A stretch of DNA of 64,000 bases, from assembly GCA_965248075.1 (NCBI GenBank), contig CBDFIL010000003.1, forward strand, positions 806,001 to 870,000, in the 5' to 3' direction. A program made the translations under genes and the position numbers. The notes beneath the pieces are model-generated. The model was not told where the DNA came from and did no database searches. It saw only the letters and a program-made list of their open reading frames with translations. Source of the DNA: VXNE01 sp965248075. GTDB taxonomy: Bacteria; Pseudomonadota; Gammaproteobacteria; Pseudomonadales; Azotimanducaceae. Every line of letters starts with the position of its first letter. Position 1 is the stretch's first letter. Below, in pieces: positions 8,676-16,533 of the stretch.

Positions 8676-9350
8676 TCAGATCCGTACCGGCGCGCCCGCC
8701 TGGTCGGTCAATCCTTCGACGTCAAACGTCATCATGACAAGGTCCCGGGACCTGCCGTTCCGGTCTACCACGAAGTCCGCCAACAGCGCTTCCGGCACGA
8801 ATCCAAGCCTGCGAAACGCCGCCTGCGCTCCCGGTTGGTCCGCGGTCATCTGCGCCACGAGTTTTTGGAGCGTGAACGCCCTCGCCATGTCGAAGACGTG
8901 CGAAACCAGCAGCCGGCCCAGCCCCTGCGCGCGCACGGCCGGCGCCACGTTGACGCGGACCTCGCCGATGTGGCGCATCCACGGCGCGGGATTTCGATGC
9001 ACGGCGGCGTAGCCCAGAAAGATGCCGTCCCGGTACGCGACAAGCGCCGCCATGCGACCCCTGCTGATGTTGCCTACCCAGTCGTCCACGACGTCGGCCT
9101 CGGTCAGATCGACGCGCAGGAACAGGAGATCCTCCTCGGGCAGCCCCCTCGCGAACCCGAGAATCGCATCCCGATCGTCCGACGACATCACCCGTAGCTC
9201 CACCGACGCGCCATCGGCAAGCTGAAACGCCCGCGGATACTGGCCAGCCAGACTGCTGGTATCGAATTCGTTGTTCGTTGCCTTTGCCAATGCCGCCGCC
9301 TCTCTAGTCGTGGTTGGTAGCCTGCCCGGCTTCCTGACGGGCTTCGTCAA
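8676..9350 (-). CDS. GNAT-family N-acetyltransferase
   Basis: 224-residue acetyl-CoA-dependent acyltransferase. The GNAT core is visible: RVNVAPAVRAQGLGRLLVSH holds the acetyl-CoA loop (R-x-x-G-L-G-x-x-L), followed by KLVAQMTADQPGAQAAFRRLGF. The start at 9350 overlaps the 3' end of the upstream acyltransferase gene by 47 bases, so the two are probably one operon. A C-terminal duplicate is at 5575-5882. Substrate unknown. Confidence 0.88.
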   Translation of the reverse strand: MTKPVRKPGRLPTTTREAAALAKATNNEFDTSSLAGQYPRAFQLADGASVELRVMSSDDRDAILGFARGLPEEDLLFLRVDLTEADVVDDWVGNISRGRMAALVAYRDGIFLGYAAVHRNPAPWMRHIGEVRVNVAPAVRAQGLGRLLVSHVFDMARAFTLQKLVAQMTADQPGAQAAFRRLGFVPEALLADFVVDRNGRSRDLVMMTFDVEGLTDQAGAPVRI

Positions 9351-10761
9351 GCAGCTCCTCGAACGTGCTGTTCACGCCTTCGACGATCAATTCCAGATCG
9401 GGAAGCAGCCGCGGTTCGCATATGAACCCAAAGAACAGTTCCTTGTTATAACTCAGGATCGTGATGCTGAAGCCGATGTTGCCCGTCAGCACCAGGAGCC
9501 CGATGGTATCGAGTACCTTGTGACCGGCCAGGTATTGGGGTACCTGCACACCGGGCACGTTCGTACAAACGAAGTTGACCCCCAGGTTCGGTGGTCGCCA
9601 TCCCATGTTGGCGGGCATGGGCGCGGGCATCCGTGCCGCAAGCGCGGTCGGATCGAACGGCGTGCCGACCAGCTGCGTGGGCGCCATCGCGAGCGGCCAG
9701 ACGTTCGCGGTCGCTTCCGATGCGAGGGTCAGCGCCTGCGCCTCCTCGCGGTCCTTGATGCGCTCCATCTCGGCACACACCACCGCAAGACGGCGGCGAC
9801 CCTGCATGGGCCAGGCCGGAAGCATCGGAAATACCGCGGAAACCTGGTTGCCGAGCGCCCCGCCCTGATCCTCCGTGCGGACGTTCACCGGACACAGGAT
9901 TCGCATGTACTGATTGTCGACCCGCTCGTCGTGCGCACGCAGATAGCGGGCAACGGCTTCCGATACGACGGTCAGGACCACATCGTTGATCGTCCCGCCG
10001 AGGGCACGTCGAATCTCCCGTATCTCGCCAAACGGTTTCTTCAGGTAGAGCACGCGTCGCCGCGGACCCACGGCGGTCGCATTGAACGGGGCGGTAATCG
10101 CCGGACGCATCAGAAAGTTGCCGAAAACCTGCGCCGCGCGGCCCGCCAACTCGCGCTGCTTTTCGGTGTTCGGAAACAGATCTCGAGGATTCGCATCGCG
10201 CAGCTTCGCGAGATTGTCCTGCAGAGCCTCGCCGAACAGATCCATGCTTGTCTGCGCCGCGGCGGGTCGCCACTCGGCGTGCGGTGGCTCGATCTCCCGA
10301 GGCGTCGGCTGGAAGTCGTAGATCACCGTGGTGAGCTCTACTCCGGAGGCGCCGTCGATCATTGCATGATGGGTCATCTGCAGGATCAGCGTGCGGTCGG
10401 GAATGCCGGTGACGACATGCACCAGCCACAGCGGACGACTGCGATCCAACATGGGTTGGTTGAGCTTCGCCGCGGCGTCGATGCCATCCTGCAAGGTCGC
10501 GTCCGGCGGCAACTCGTGATGCCGGATGTGATAGCCCAGATCGAAGTTGAAATCGTCCACCCACTTGGGGTGACCAAGGTTGAGTGGAACGTGAGCAATC
10601 TTGCGGCGATAGCTCGGAATGAGATGGATGCGCTCCGCGAAGTGCTCGCGTACGCGGGCATGACTCAACGCCCCTTCCAGGACATAGATCGAAGAGATGT
10701 GCATCGGCCCACTGACGGATTCCGCATACAGAAATGAGGCATCCATGGGGCTGAGTCTCAT
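9304..10761 (-). CDS. Wax ester synthase/diacylglycerol O-acyltransferase
   Basis: 485-residue WS/DGAT-family enzyme that esterifies fatty alcohols or diacylglycerol with acyl-CoA to make storage lipid. The active-site motif HHAMIDG is at residues 131-137 and the N-terminus has the typical MRLSPMDASFLYAES. Later conserved blocks include GTINDVVLTVVSEAV and FVCTNVPGVQVPQY with NIGFSITILSYN. The ATG at 10761 gives the canonical family start; the longer frame adds 18 non-homologous residues. Presence suggests neutral-lipid storage or ester degradation capacity in this organism. Confidence 0.93.
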   Translation of the reverse strand: MRLSPMDASFLYAESVSGPMHISSIYVLEGALSHARVREHFAERIHLIPSYRRKIAHVPLNLGHPKWVDDFNFDLGYHIRHHELPPDATLQDGIDAAAKLNQPMLDRSRPLWLVHVVTGIPDRTLILQMTHHAMIDGASGVELTTVIYDFQPTPREIEPPHAEWRPAAAQTSMDLFGEALQDNLAKLRDANPRDLFPNTEKQRELAGRAAQVFGNFLMRPAITAPFNATAVGPRRRVLYLKKPFGEIREIRRALGGTINDVVLTVVSEAVARYLRAHDERVDNQYMRILCPVNVRTEDQGGALGNQVSAVFPMLPAWPMQGRRRLAVVCAEMERIKDREEAQALTLASEATANVWPLAMAPTQLVGTPFDPTALAARMPAPMPANMGWRPPNLGVNFVCTNVPGVQVPQYLAGHKVLDTIGLLVLTGNIGFSITILSYNKELFFGFICEPRLLPDLELIVEGVNSTFEELLDEARQEAGQATNHD

Positions 10762-10854
10762 CGTTCCATTCCCTTGGCAGCACGCTGTCGCCGGCACACA
10801 GCGGTGAGTGCGCAAGCCTATTGAACGGCGCGCAGAGACGCCAGTACCAGGCCG

Positions 10855-12048
10855 TCACGACAGCACCCGATCCAGATCCCTGCACAGGTCCTCCGCGTCC
10901 TCGAGCCCCACCGAGAGCCGGAAGACCCCGTCCCCGGCGAACTCCCGGTATCCGGCGAGCTGCCCGCCCTCGAGCTGGAACGTCGACGCCATCATCGCGG
11001 CCGTATCGATCCAGTAGATCAGGCTCCGGTGATGCCCGAGCGACACGGCGAAGTGGACGATCTCCAGCTCCTTCGCCATGCGTCGCGCCAGCGCAGCCCC
11101 ATCGCTACGCACCTGGAACGACAGCGTGCCGGAACAGTTGGCCATCTGTCGCTCCGCCAGCGCGCGTTGCGGGTGGGAGGCGAGCCCCGGGTAGTTGACG
11201 CGCCCGACGGCCGGATGACCTTCGAGAAACTCCGCCAGCCGCTGGGCGCCTTCCTCGTGGGCGCGCATCCGGATCGGCAGGGTGGCCGCACCCCGGGCGA
11301 TCAGCCATGCGTTGAACGGGCTCAGCACCCCGCCGAAGTGCACGAGGGCGTGGGTTCGCAACGGTTCGATACGTTCCCGGCTACCCAACACGGCCCCGCC
11401 CAGGGCATCGCCGTGGCCGCCGATGTACTTGGTCAGCGAATGCACCACGAAGTCCGCGCCCAGCGCCAACGGCTGCGTGGCAATGGGGGTGGCGAAGGTC
11501 GAGTCCACGACCAGGGGCACTCCCCGGCTCCCCGCGATCACGGCAACGGCGGCAATGTCGGTCAACCGCAGGATGGGATTCGCCGGCGTCTCGATCCAGA
11601 GCATCCGGGTCTCGGGCCGCATCGCCGCCTCCACCGCCGGGAGATCGCTCGTATCGACCGTGGTCGTCTCGATGCCGTAGTCCGGCAACGTGTTCCGCGC
11701 CAGTTCCGCCGTTCCAGCGTAGTTGACGTCGCTCATCACCAGGTGGTCGCCCGCCTTGAGGCCTGAGAGCAGCACAGCCGAGGTCGCCGCCATCCCGGAG
11801 CCGAAGACCACGCAGTCCTCCGCCCCCTCGAGCGCCGCGAGCTTGTCCTCCAGCATCTTGACCGTCGGGTTGCCCCAGCGGCTGTAGATGTACGGCAGTT
11901 CGCCCTCGAAAGCGTTGATGGAGAAGCCGGCCGGTTCCTCCAGGGCGAAGGTCGTCGACATGACGAGGTTCGGGGCGGACGCGCCGGTGGCCGGGTCGGG
12001 CGCCTCGCCGGCGTGTACCGCCAGGGTGTTCGGTCCTCTTTCGCTCAT
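10855..12048 (-). CDS. PLP-dependent Cys/Met-metabolism enzyme (cystathionine gamma-synthase/lyase family)
   Basis: 397-residue fold-type I PLP enzyme acting on sulfur amino acids (trans-sulfuration or methionine gamma-lyase-like). Cofactor lysine is K207 in HSLTKYIGGHGD, with D182 in VVDSTFATP, the YSRWGNPT segment at 56 and FGSGMAA at 82. The ATG at 12048 has AGGA nine bases upstream and was preferred to the in-frame ATG at 12081. The exact reaction (synthase versus lyase) cannot be fixed from motifs alone. Confidence 0.92.
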   Translation of the reverse strand: MSERGPNTLAVHAGEAPDPATGASAPNLVMSTTFALEEPAGFSINAFEGELPYIYSRWGNPTVKMLEDKLAALEGAEDCVVFGSGMAATSAVLLSGLKAGDHLVMSDVNYAGTAELARNTLPDYGIETTTVDTSDLPAVEAAMRPETRMLWIETPANPILRLTDIAAVAVIAGSRGVPLVVDSTFATPIATQPLALGADFVVHSLTKYIGGHGDALGGAVLGSRERIEPLRTHALVHFGGVLSPFNAWLIARGAATLPIRMRAHEEGAQRLAEFLEGHPAVGRVNYPGLASHPQRALAERQMANCSGTLSFQVRSDGAALARRMAKELEIVHFAVSLGHHRSLIYWIDTAAMMASTFQLEGGQLAGYREFAGDGVFRLSVGLEDAEDLCRDLDRVLS

Positions 12049-12189
12049 GCACTTCTGTCCTGCGATGCGTAGGACCATCATAAGCGGCTCGTTGACCGGA
12101 CCGGGGCGCCGTTGACGTGCTCCTCAAACTACTTCGCCGCGGCCAGACCTCCCAGCATCGCGAGCACTGGGCCTTTGATCGCGTAGCGT

Positions 12190-12432
12190 TCAGTAGTGAT
12201 GGCGGGCCGCGAGGAACGTCACCCGGTCGCCGTCGACCTGGTAGACGAGCCGGTGTTCCTGATCGATGCGGCGCGACCACTTGCCGGCCAGCGCGCCCCG
12301 CAGGCGCTCGGGCTTTCCCGAGCCCGCGAAGGGGTCGCGCAGCACATCTTCGACGAGCCGGAGTGTGCGCAACGCACGACGCCGGTCGGGCGGGGTCCAA
12401 TGCTCGAGATCGGCAAGGAAATTCCGATCCAT
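12190..12432 (-). CDS. yoeB: YoeB/Txe-type toxin
   Basis: 80-residue ribosome-dependent mRNA interferase. Family landmarks: FLADLEHWTPPDRRRALRTL, DPFAGSGKPERLRGALAGKW, SRRIDQEHRLVYQVDGD and the C-terminal AARHHY, whose histidine and tyrosine are catalytic in YoeB. It lies 26 bases after the antitoxin gene, in the usual order. Confidence 0.95.
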   Translation of the reverse strand: MDRNFLADLEHWTPPDRRRALRTLRLVEDVLRDPFAGSGKPERLRGALAGKWSRRIDQEHRLVYQVDGDRVTFLAARHHY

Positions 12433-12458
12433 GACCGCTTGTCGCGGCCGGCTACCGG

Positions 12459-12743
12459 TCACTCGTCGGCCAGGCCGAGAAGTTGCCTGAGCTCCTGGAC
12501 GTCGATGGTCTCGCTCTCGCCACGAGCCGCCCGTTCGCTCGCCTCGAGCAGTCGGCGGGCATTGTTCGGCGAGCGCAGGAGATGGGCCGTCTCCAGCCAG
12601 CCGGTGAGCTCGTCCGCCGCGATGAGGGCTACCCCTTCCCGGCCCCTGCGCCGGATCAGCACCGGTTCGCGCGTGTCCGTGACCTGATCCATCAGCGCAG
12701 CCAGGCGTTGTCTGGCCTGCGTGTAAGTCGTTTCGTGGATCAT
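12459..12743 (-). CDS. yefM: YefM/Phd-type antitoxin
   Basis: 94-residue antitoxin with the YefM DNA-binding fold (TYTQARQRLAALMDQVTDTR, then VLIRRRGREGVALIAADEL) and an extended C-terminal tail that wraps the toxin. The ATG at 12743 gives the typical start; the longer frame reads through its own operator. Cotranscribed with yoeB. Confidence 0.94.
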   Translation of the reverse strand: MIHETTYTQARQRLAALMDQVTDTREPVLIRRRGREGVALIAADELTGWLETAHLLRSPNNARRLLEASERAARGESETIDVQELRQLLGLADE

Positions 12744-12759
12744 CGGGCCTGCCCGCATA

Positions 12760-12785
12760 AGTACAGGAATACCGTACAGGTACAC
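12760..12785 (-). promoter_or_regulatory. yefM-yoeB operator with three TGTAC sites
   Basis: On the minus strand TGTAC occurs three times within 26 bases, just upstream of yefM. Known YefM-YoeB operators are built from TGTACA palindromes, so this is a good candidate autoregulatory site overlapping the promoter. Confidence 0.65.
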
Positions 12786-12886
12786 CCGGACGCAATCAAC
12801 CCCCGCCGGCAGGTCCCGACAGCGTGCCGGAGCGCCCGGTTGACCCCGCCAGCCCGCGCCGTCCACCATCGGGCCGGACATCGGTC

Positions 12887-13047
12887 CACAAGGGCTGCCC
12901 CAGAGCGCTCCCGGCGGCCTGAGTGCGGACATCTACGCCGACCTGGTCGCCTTCATCCTGGCGCGGAACGGCTACCCGGCCGGGGACGCGGAGCTTCCCC
13001 CCGAGGCGGACGTCATCCGGGAGATCGTCATCGAGGCGGAGTTCTGA
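12887..13047 (+). pseudogene. C-terminal fragment of a c-type cytochrome domain
   Basis: Frame reading GLPQSAPGGLSADIYADLV then AFILARNGYPAGDAELPPEA, ending in a normal TGA. The pattern is typical of the C-terminal helix of cytochrome c domains fused to or partnered with PQQ dehydrogenases. No CXXCH remains. It may be a relic of the same PQQ system as the fragment at 13619-14065, though on the other strand. The 90 bases upstream to the yefM operator hold nothing recognisable. Confidence 0.5.
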
Positions 13048-13147
13048 TCCGCCGGACCCGTCGGCGAGTCCGGTCACCGCGACGTTGACCGCCGGGTCGC
13101 CTTCTGCCAGCCTCCCGGACGAACCGAACCGGCGTGCGTGACGACCC

Positions 13148-13380
13148 GTGGACTTCCGCATCATCGGTCGCATCGAGCACTCCGAAACGATCGCGCAAGG
13201 CGCGGGCATCCGCGAACTGTCGCGCTTGAGACGGGCGTACGGCCCCGGAAACTGGCGCAACGAAAAGGCGTTGCCCGCGTTCGATTGCAGAGCGGCGGCA
13301 TCCGCTTGGCCGAGCTTCACTGGTACGAGGCACACGGCATCGGCCGCCGCGAGTTCAAACGAAAACGCTACCTGGATTGA
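13148..13380 (+). pseudogene. Small conserved protein, one-base frameshift
   Basis: Reads VDFRIIGRIEHSETIAQGAG and IRELSRLRRAYGPGNWR from GTG 13148, then needs a shift near 13260 to continue RKGVARVRLQSGGIRLAELH and WYEAHGIGRREFKRKRYLD. Together these make one ~77-residue basic protein of a family often found directly upstream of the next gene's family. A single base lost in the GGCGCAACGAAAAG run explains it. Function unknown; could be a sequencing error. Confidence 0.7.
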
Positions 13381-13382
13381 CA

Positions 13383-13622
13383 ATGAGCAGGCCAAGATCC
13401 TCTACCGATTACGTCGTCTGCGTCGACAACGCCGACTACCCGGCATCGCTGGAGCTACACAAGATCTACAGAACGGTCGCCGACGACGATGCCGCCGCGA
13501 CGGGGGACCTGCGCGTAGTCGACGAGAGCGGCGAGGACTACCTGTTCCCCGCGAGCAGCTTCGTCGCCATCAACCCGCCCGAGCGCGTCCGCTCCTCGCT
13601 GCTCCGCACTACCTCCTCCTAG
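13383..13622 (+). CDS. Conserved hypothetical protein, partner of the preceding gene
   Basis: 79 residues, with CVDNADYPASLELHKIYRTV and GDLRVVDESGEDYLFPASSF. I recognise this as a small conserved family that pairs with the frameshifted gene two bases upstream, but know no function. Start at the ATG of 13383 rather than the TTG six bases earlier. No toxin or DNA-binding motif is visible. Confidence 0.7.
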   Translation: MSRPRSSTDYVVCVDNADYPASLELHKIYRTVADDDAAATGDLRVVDESGEDYLFPASSFVAINPPERVRSSLLRTTSS

Positions 13623-14065
13623 ACGTTGCGCATCGGAAAGTACATGGCGTTCGTCAACGGACTGTAGGCCCCCGCCTCCCAATTCCTGCCGCCGATCGCG
13701 CCGGGACAGATCAGGTGCATCTGTCCGAGCGCCGTGAAGACGAAATCCTCGTTCTCGGACACCACGCCCGTGGCCCCGTCGATTGGGGGCCTTCGCGCAG
13801 CGCGCGCGTCCACACGAGCCGCATTGTTCCGACGTTCGCGGCCGTGATCTGGTCCAGCGGACTGTAGCCGTGGCCGTTCGTGGTGCGCCGCCAGCTCAGC
13901 CAGTCCGCCGGGTCCGGGTCCTCGAGCATGGCGTCGGTCACGGGCACGAAAGTCGGGGCATCGGCGGCCGCAGCCGGCGAGTCAGCCCACAAGGTCCAGA
14001 CCGTGACCGCCGCCAGCGCGGCGAGCGTCCGACCGGTCCTGTTGCCGATGTGCTTCGCTTCATCG
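13619..14065 (-). pseudogene. PQQ-dependent alcohol dehydrogenase, internally deleted
   Basis: A signal-peptide-like stretch (RTLAALAAVTVWTL) is followed by the N-terminal quinoprotein motif EDPDPADWLSWRRTTNGHG, YSPLDQITAANVGTMRLVWT. The frame then breaks near 13800 and a mid-protein block, ICPGAIGGRNWEAGAYSPLT, NAMYFPMRNV, follows in another frame. The several hundred residues normally between these motifs, and the whole C-terminus, are missing. No good start codon remains. A dead quinoprotein gene. Confidence 0.75.
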
Positions 14066-14109
14066 ACTCCTCATCCCACGCCACACCAACGCGAGTGCAG
14101 CCAGCGCTA

Positions 14110-14523
14110 CTACGCAAAGGGATTGACGATGTCGACGCCGCCAGGGGCGAAGTCCCGCTCGTTGCGGGTCGCCAGCGTCAGCCCGTTCCTCAGCGCCGTA
14201 GCGGCAATCAGGCTGTCCTTGACGGTCATGGTCCTGCCGAGACCCCGCACGCGAGCCAGCAGCTCCGCCCAACACAGTCCCGTCGCCACGTCCCACGGCA
14301 GACACTCCACGCGTTGAACGACCTGGCTGAACCACGCTTCCAGCCCGCTACGCCGTCGACCTTCGAGCAACAGAATCCCGTAGCGGATCTCCCCGAGAAT
14401 CACGGCATCGATGGCGACGAGGCGCTCGTTCCGCCCCAGCCAGCCCACGACACGCGACTCCGGTGCCGTCTTCGTGGGTTCGCACAGCACGTTCGCATCC
14501 ACCAGGAAACGCGCCACCGCCAA
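14110..14523 (-). CDS. vapC: PIN-domain toxin (VapC)
   Basis: 137-residue PIN ribonuclease. Acidic residues appear in FLVDANVLCEP, VILGEIRYG, TVKDSLIAATA and TRNERDFAPGG, the standard PIN layout. It follows the AbrB-type antitoxin gene by 12 bases in the same operon. Confidence 0.93.
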   Translation of the reverse strand: MAVARFLVDANVLCEPTKTAPESRVVGWLGRNERLVAIDAVILGEIRYGILLLEGRRRSGLEAWFSQVVQRVECLPWDVATGLCWAELLARVRGLGRTMTVKDSLIAATALRNGLTLATRNERDFAPGGVDIVNPFA

Positions 14524-14535
14524 AGCCCCAACCGA

Positions 14536-14781
14536 TTACAGGTCCGGCGCGTCGATCTGGCTGATGGGCTCGGACTCAAGGGCGACGAACCAGTCCTTCT
14601 CCGGACAGGCCAGCAACAGATCCACAAGGCCCTGATTTTTCGGGGGCCGCGTCGCCGTGAGGCGGTACACCCCCCTGTCAAGTCGTTCGATCTCGAACTC
14701 CTGGCCTGGCCCAATGCCATCCCGGTCCCGCAACCCCGCGGGGAGCACCATCTGTCCTTTGGACGAAAGCGTCGTTTTCAT
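14536..14781 (-). CDS. vapB: AbrB/SpoVT-type antitoxin (VapB)
   Basis: 81 residues. N-terminal swapped-hairpin AbrB fold: MKTTLSSKGQMVLPAGLRDR, then GPGQEFEIERLDRGVYRLT. The C-terminal part ends ALESEPISQIDAPDL and should bind VapC. Different antitoxin class from the Phd-type one at 6294, so these VapBC loci are not recent copies of each other. Confidence 0.92.
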   Translation of the reverse strand: MKTTLSSKGQMVLPAGLRDRDGIGPGQEFEIERLDRGVYRLTATRPPKNQGLVDLLLACPEKDWFVALESEPISQIDAPDL

Positions 14782-14833
14782 GGCGGTAGGTTATCGTCTT
14801 GCCCCATCGAATCGCAAGGAGCTTCGGCGGACC

Positions 14834-15599
14834 TCAAAGCGCACCCTCCCCCAAAAGCCGATCCACCGCCCGCGCAACCCCCGCCTCGGTATTTCGGCTG
14901 CTCACGAACGTCGCCGCGCGTTTGGTCGCTTCGTCCGAACATCTCGATGTCGTTCTCCGCGTCCCCGAATGCCACCACCTGCTCGGGACCGATGCCCATG
15001 TGGCGGCACGCGGCCCGCAGCGCATGGCCCTTGCTGGCGTTCGCGCCCGTGGCTGTCAGGATGATCTTGCCGTTGGGGCCGATGGAATCCGCGATGTGTA
15101 CCTGACCCGCGTACTTCGGCTCCAGCTCGCCCCGTATCACGCGGTTGACCGCACTGCCCTGGATGGCCGCAACGCGCGGTAGCGACGGCTCGGCCCCGGC
15201 CAGCGCCGGCGTCCATTCGAGATCCGGCAAGTCGAGCGTGCCTGGCCCGCCATCCAGCTTCACCAGGACCCGGTCCGAGAACGTGACGGTCGCTATACAC
15301 CGGCTGGCATCGCACAGGGCAAAGAGCTCCGCCACGAAGTCCGCCGGCAGGCGCTCGTCGAATACGTCCTCTCCCGTCGCGGGGTCGTAGACTTCCGCGC
15401 CTGAGCAGGCGATCACCGGATCGGTGACGCCAATCTCCTCCGCGATCCGGAGCGCCATCTGCCGCCAGCGGGCCGTGGCGATCAGCACCCGGTACCCGGC
15501 GTCCCGCGCTGCCCGCAACGCCCGCACGTTCTCCGCCGGAATCTCCTCGCCGACGAGCAGCGTCCCGTCGAGATCCAGCGCGAGCGCCGCGTAGCCCAT
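14834..15599 (-). pseudogene. HAD-IIB (Cof-like) phosphatase with an out-of-frame deletion
   Basis: Cytosolic HAD phosphatase: motif I is LDLDGTL at residues 8-14, motif II is in LIATARWRQ, the lysine of motif III in ASKGHALRAA, and motif IV is AFGDAENDIEMF. Just after motif IV the expected ~14 residues (usually ..VAMGNA..) are absent and the frame changes; the family C-terminus DEATKRAATFVSSRNTEAGV continues in another frame to a stop at 14834. In the unshifted frame translation would run to 14778 with a nonsense tail. The start ATG overlaps the stop of the upstream flavoprotein gene. Confidence 0.8.
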
Positions 15600-16459
15600 C
15601 AGGCGACCTGCGCGATCAGTTCCTCGCCGAAGCGCGGCAGCACGCTCGCCGGATCGCCGCCGAGCGCGAACAGCGGCACCACGAGCCGGTGCACGCCGAT
15701 GTCCTCGAAGGCGCGCACGGCATCCGGTCCACCCTGGCCGGACCACATGGAGGTGATCTCGATCTCCGCGTAGTCGCGGCCGACCCGGGCACAGGTCTCC
15801 TTGAGCGGTGCGAGCAGATCGGCGACTTGCTCCACCCCCGTCCCCGGCACGTACCAGCCATCGCCGTGGCGCGCGATGCGTTCGTAGACCTTGCCCTTGG
15901 AACCGCCGATGATGATCGGCAAGGGGTCCTGCACGGGCAGGGGATAGCTCTTGAAGCCGGACCACTCGATGAAGTCGCTCTCGTGCTCCACCACCTCGCC
16001 CGACCAGACCTTGCGCATCGCTGCCACGTAGTCGTCGAAGCGCGCTCCGCGGCGCTCGAAGGGGACGCCCATGGCGTCGAACTCCTCGCGCAGCCAGCCG
16101 ATGCCGAGGCCGAGCAGCAGGCGCCCTCCGGAGAGCGCGTCGAGGCTCGCGGCCTGCTTCGCGAGGAACAGGGGATTGGACTGCGGCAGGATATTGACGC
16201 CCGTGCCGAGGCGAATGGTCTTCGTGCCGGCTGCCGCCGCCGTCAGCGCGATCAGCGGATCGAAGAGGGGCGTCTCCGGCGTGGCGCCCATCTTGCCGGA
16301 GGCATCGTAGGGATACTTCGACTCGTACTCGAGAGGGACCACGACGTGCTCGAAGGTCCACACGGATTCGAAGCCCGAGTCCTCCGCGAGGCGCGCGAGT
16401 CCAACGACTTCCTCGGCGGTGCTGACGCCGATGTTGACGGGGATCATTCCTATTTTCAT
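15599..16459 (-). CDS. LLM-class flavin-dependent oxidoreductase (TIGR03619-like)
   Basis: 286-residue luciferase-like monooxygenase/F420-dependent-type oxidoreductase. Landmarks: MKIGMIPVNIGVS start, AEDSGFESVWTFEHV, TKTIRLGTGVNILPQ, LSGGRLLLGLGIGWLREEF, PIIIGGSKGKVYERIARHGD. These TIM-barrel enzymes use FMN or F420 to oxidise diverse organics. ATG 16459 gives the canonical N-terminus. Cotranscribed with the damaged HAD gene. Cofactor cannot be told apart by sequence reading alone. Confidence 0.9.
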   Translation of the reverse strand: MKIGMIPVNIGVSTAEEVVGLARLAEDSGFESVWTFEHVVVPLEYESKYPYDASGKMGATPETPLFDPLIALTAAAAGTKTIRLGTGVNILPQSNPLFLAKQAASLDALSGGRLLLGLGIGWLREEFDAMGVPFERRGARFDDYVAAMRKVWSGEVVEHESDFIEWSGFKSYPLPVQDPLPIIIGGSKGKVYERIARHGDGWYVPGTGVEQVADLLAPLKETCARVGRDYAEIEITSMWSGQGGPDAVRAFEDIGVHRLVVPLFALGGDPASVLPRFGEELIAQVA

Positions 16460-16533
16460 GGAGCAGTCCAGACAGTGTCGCAAAGCCCGGCATTATGGCC
16501 GAAGGACGCCCGGCGTTCCGCCCCATCGGTTGT

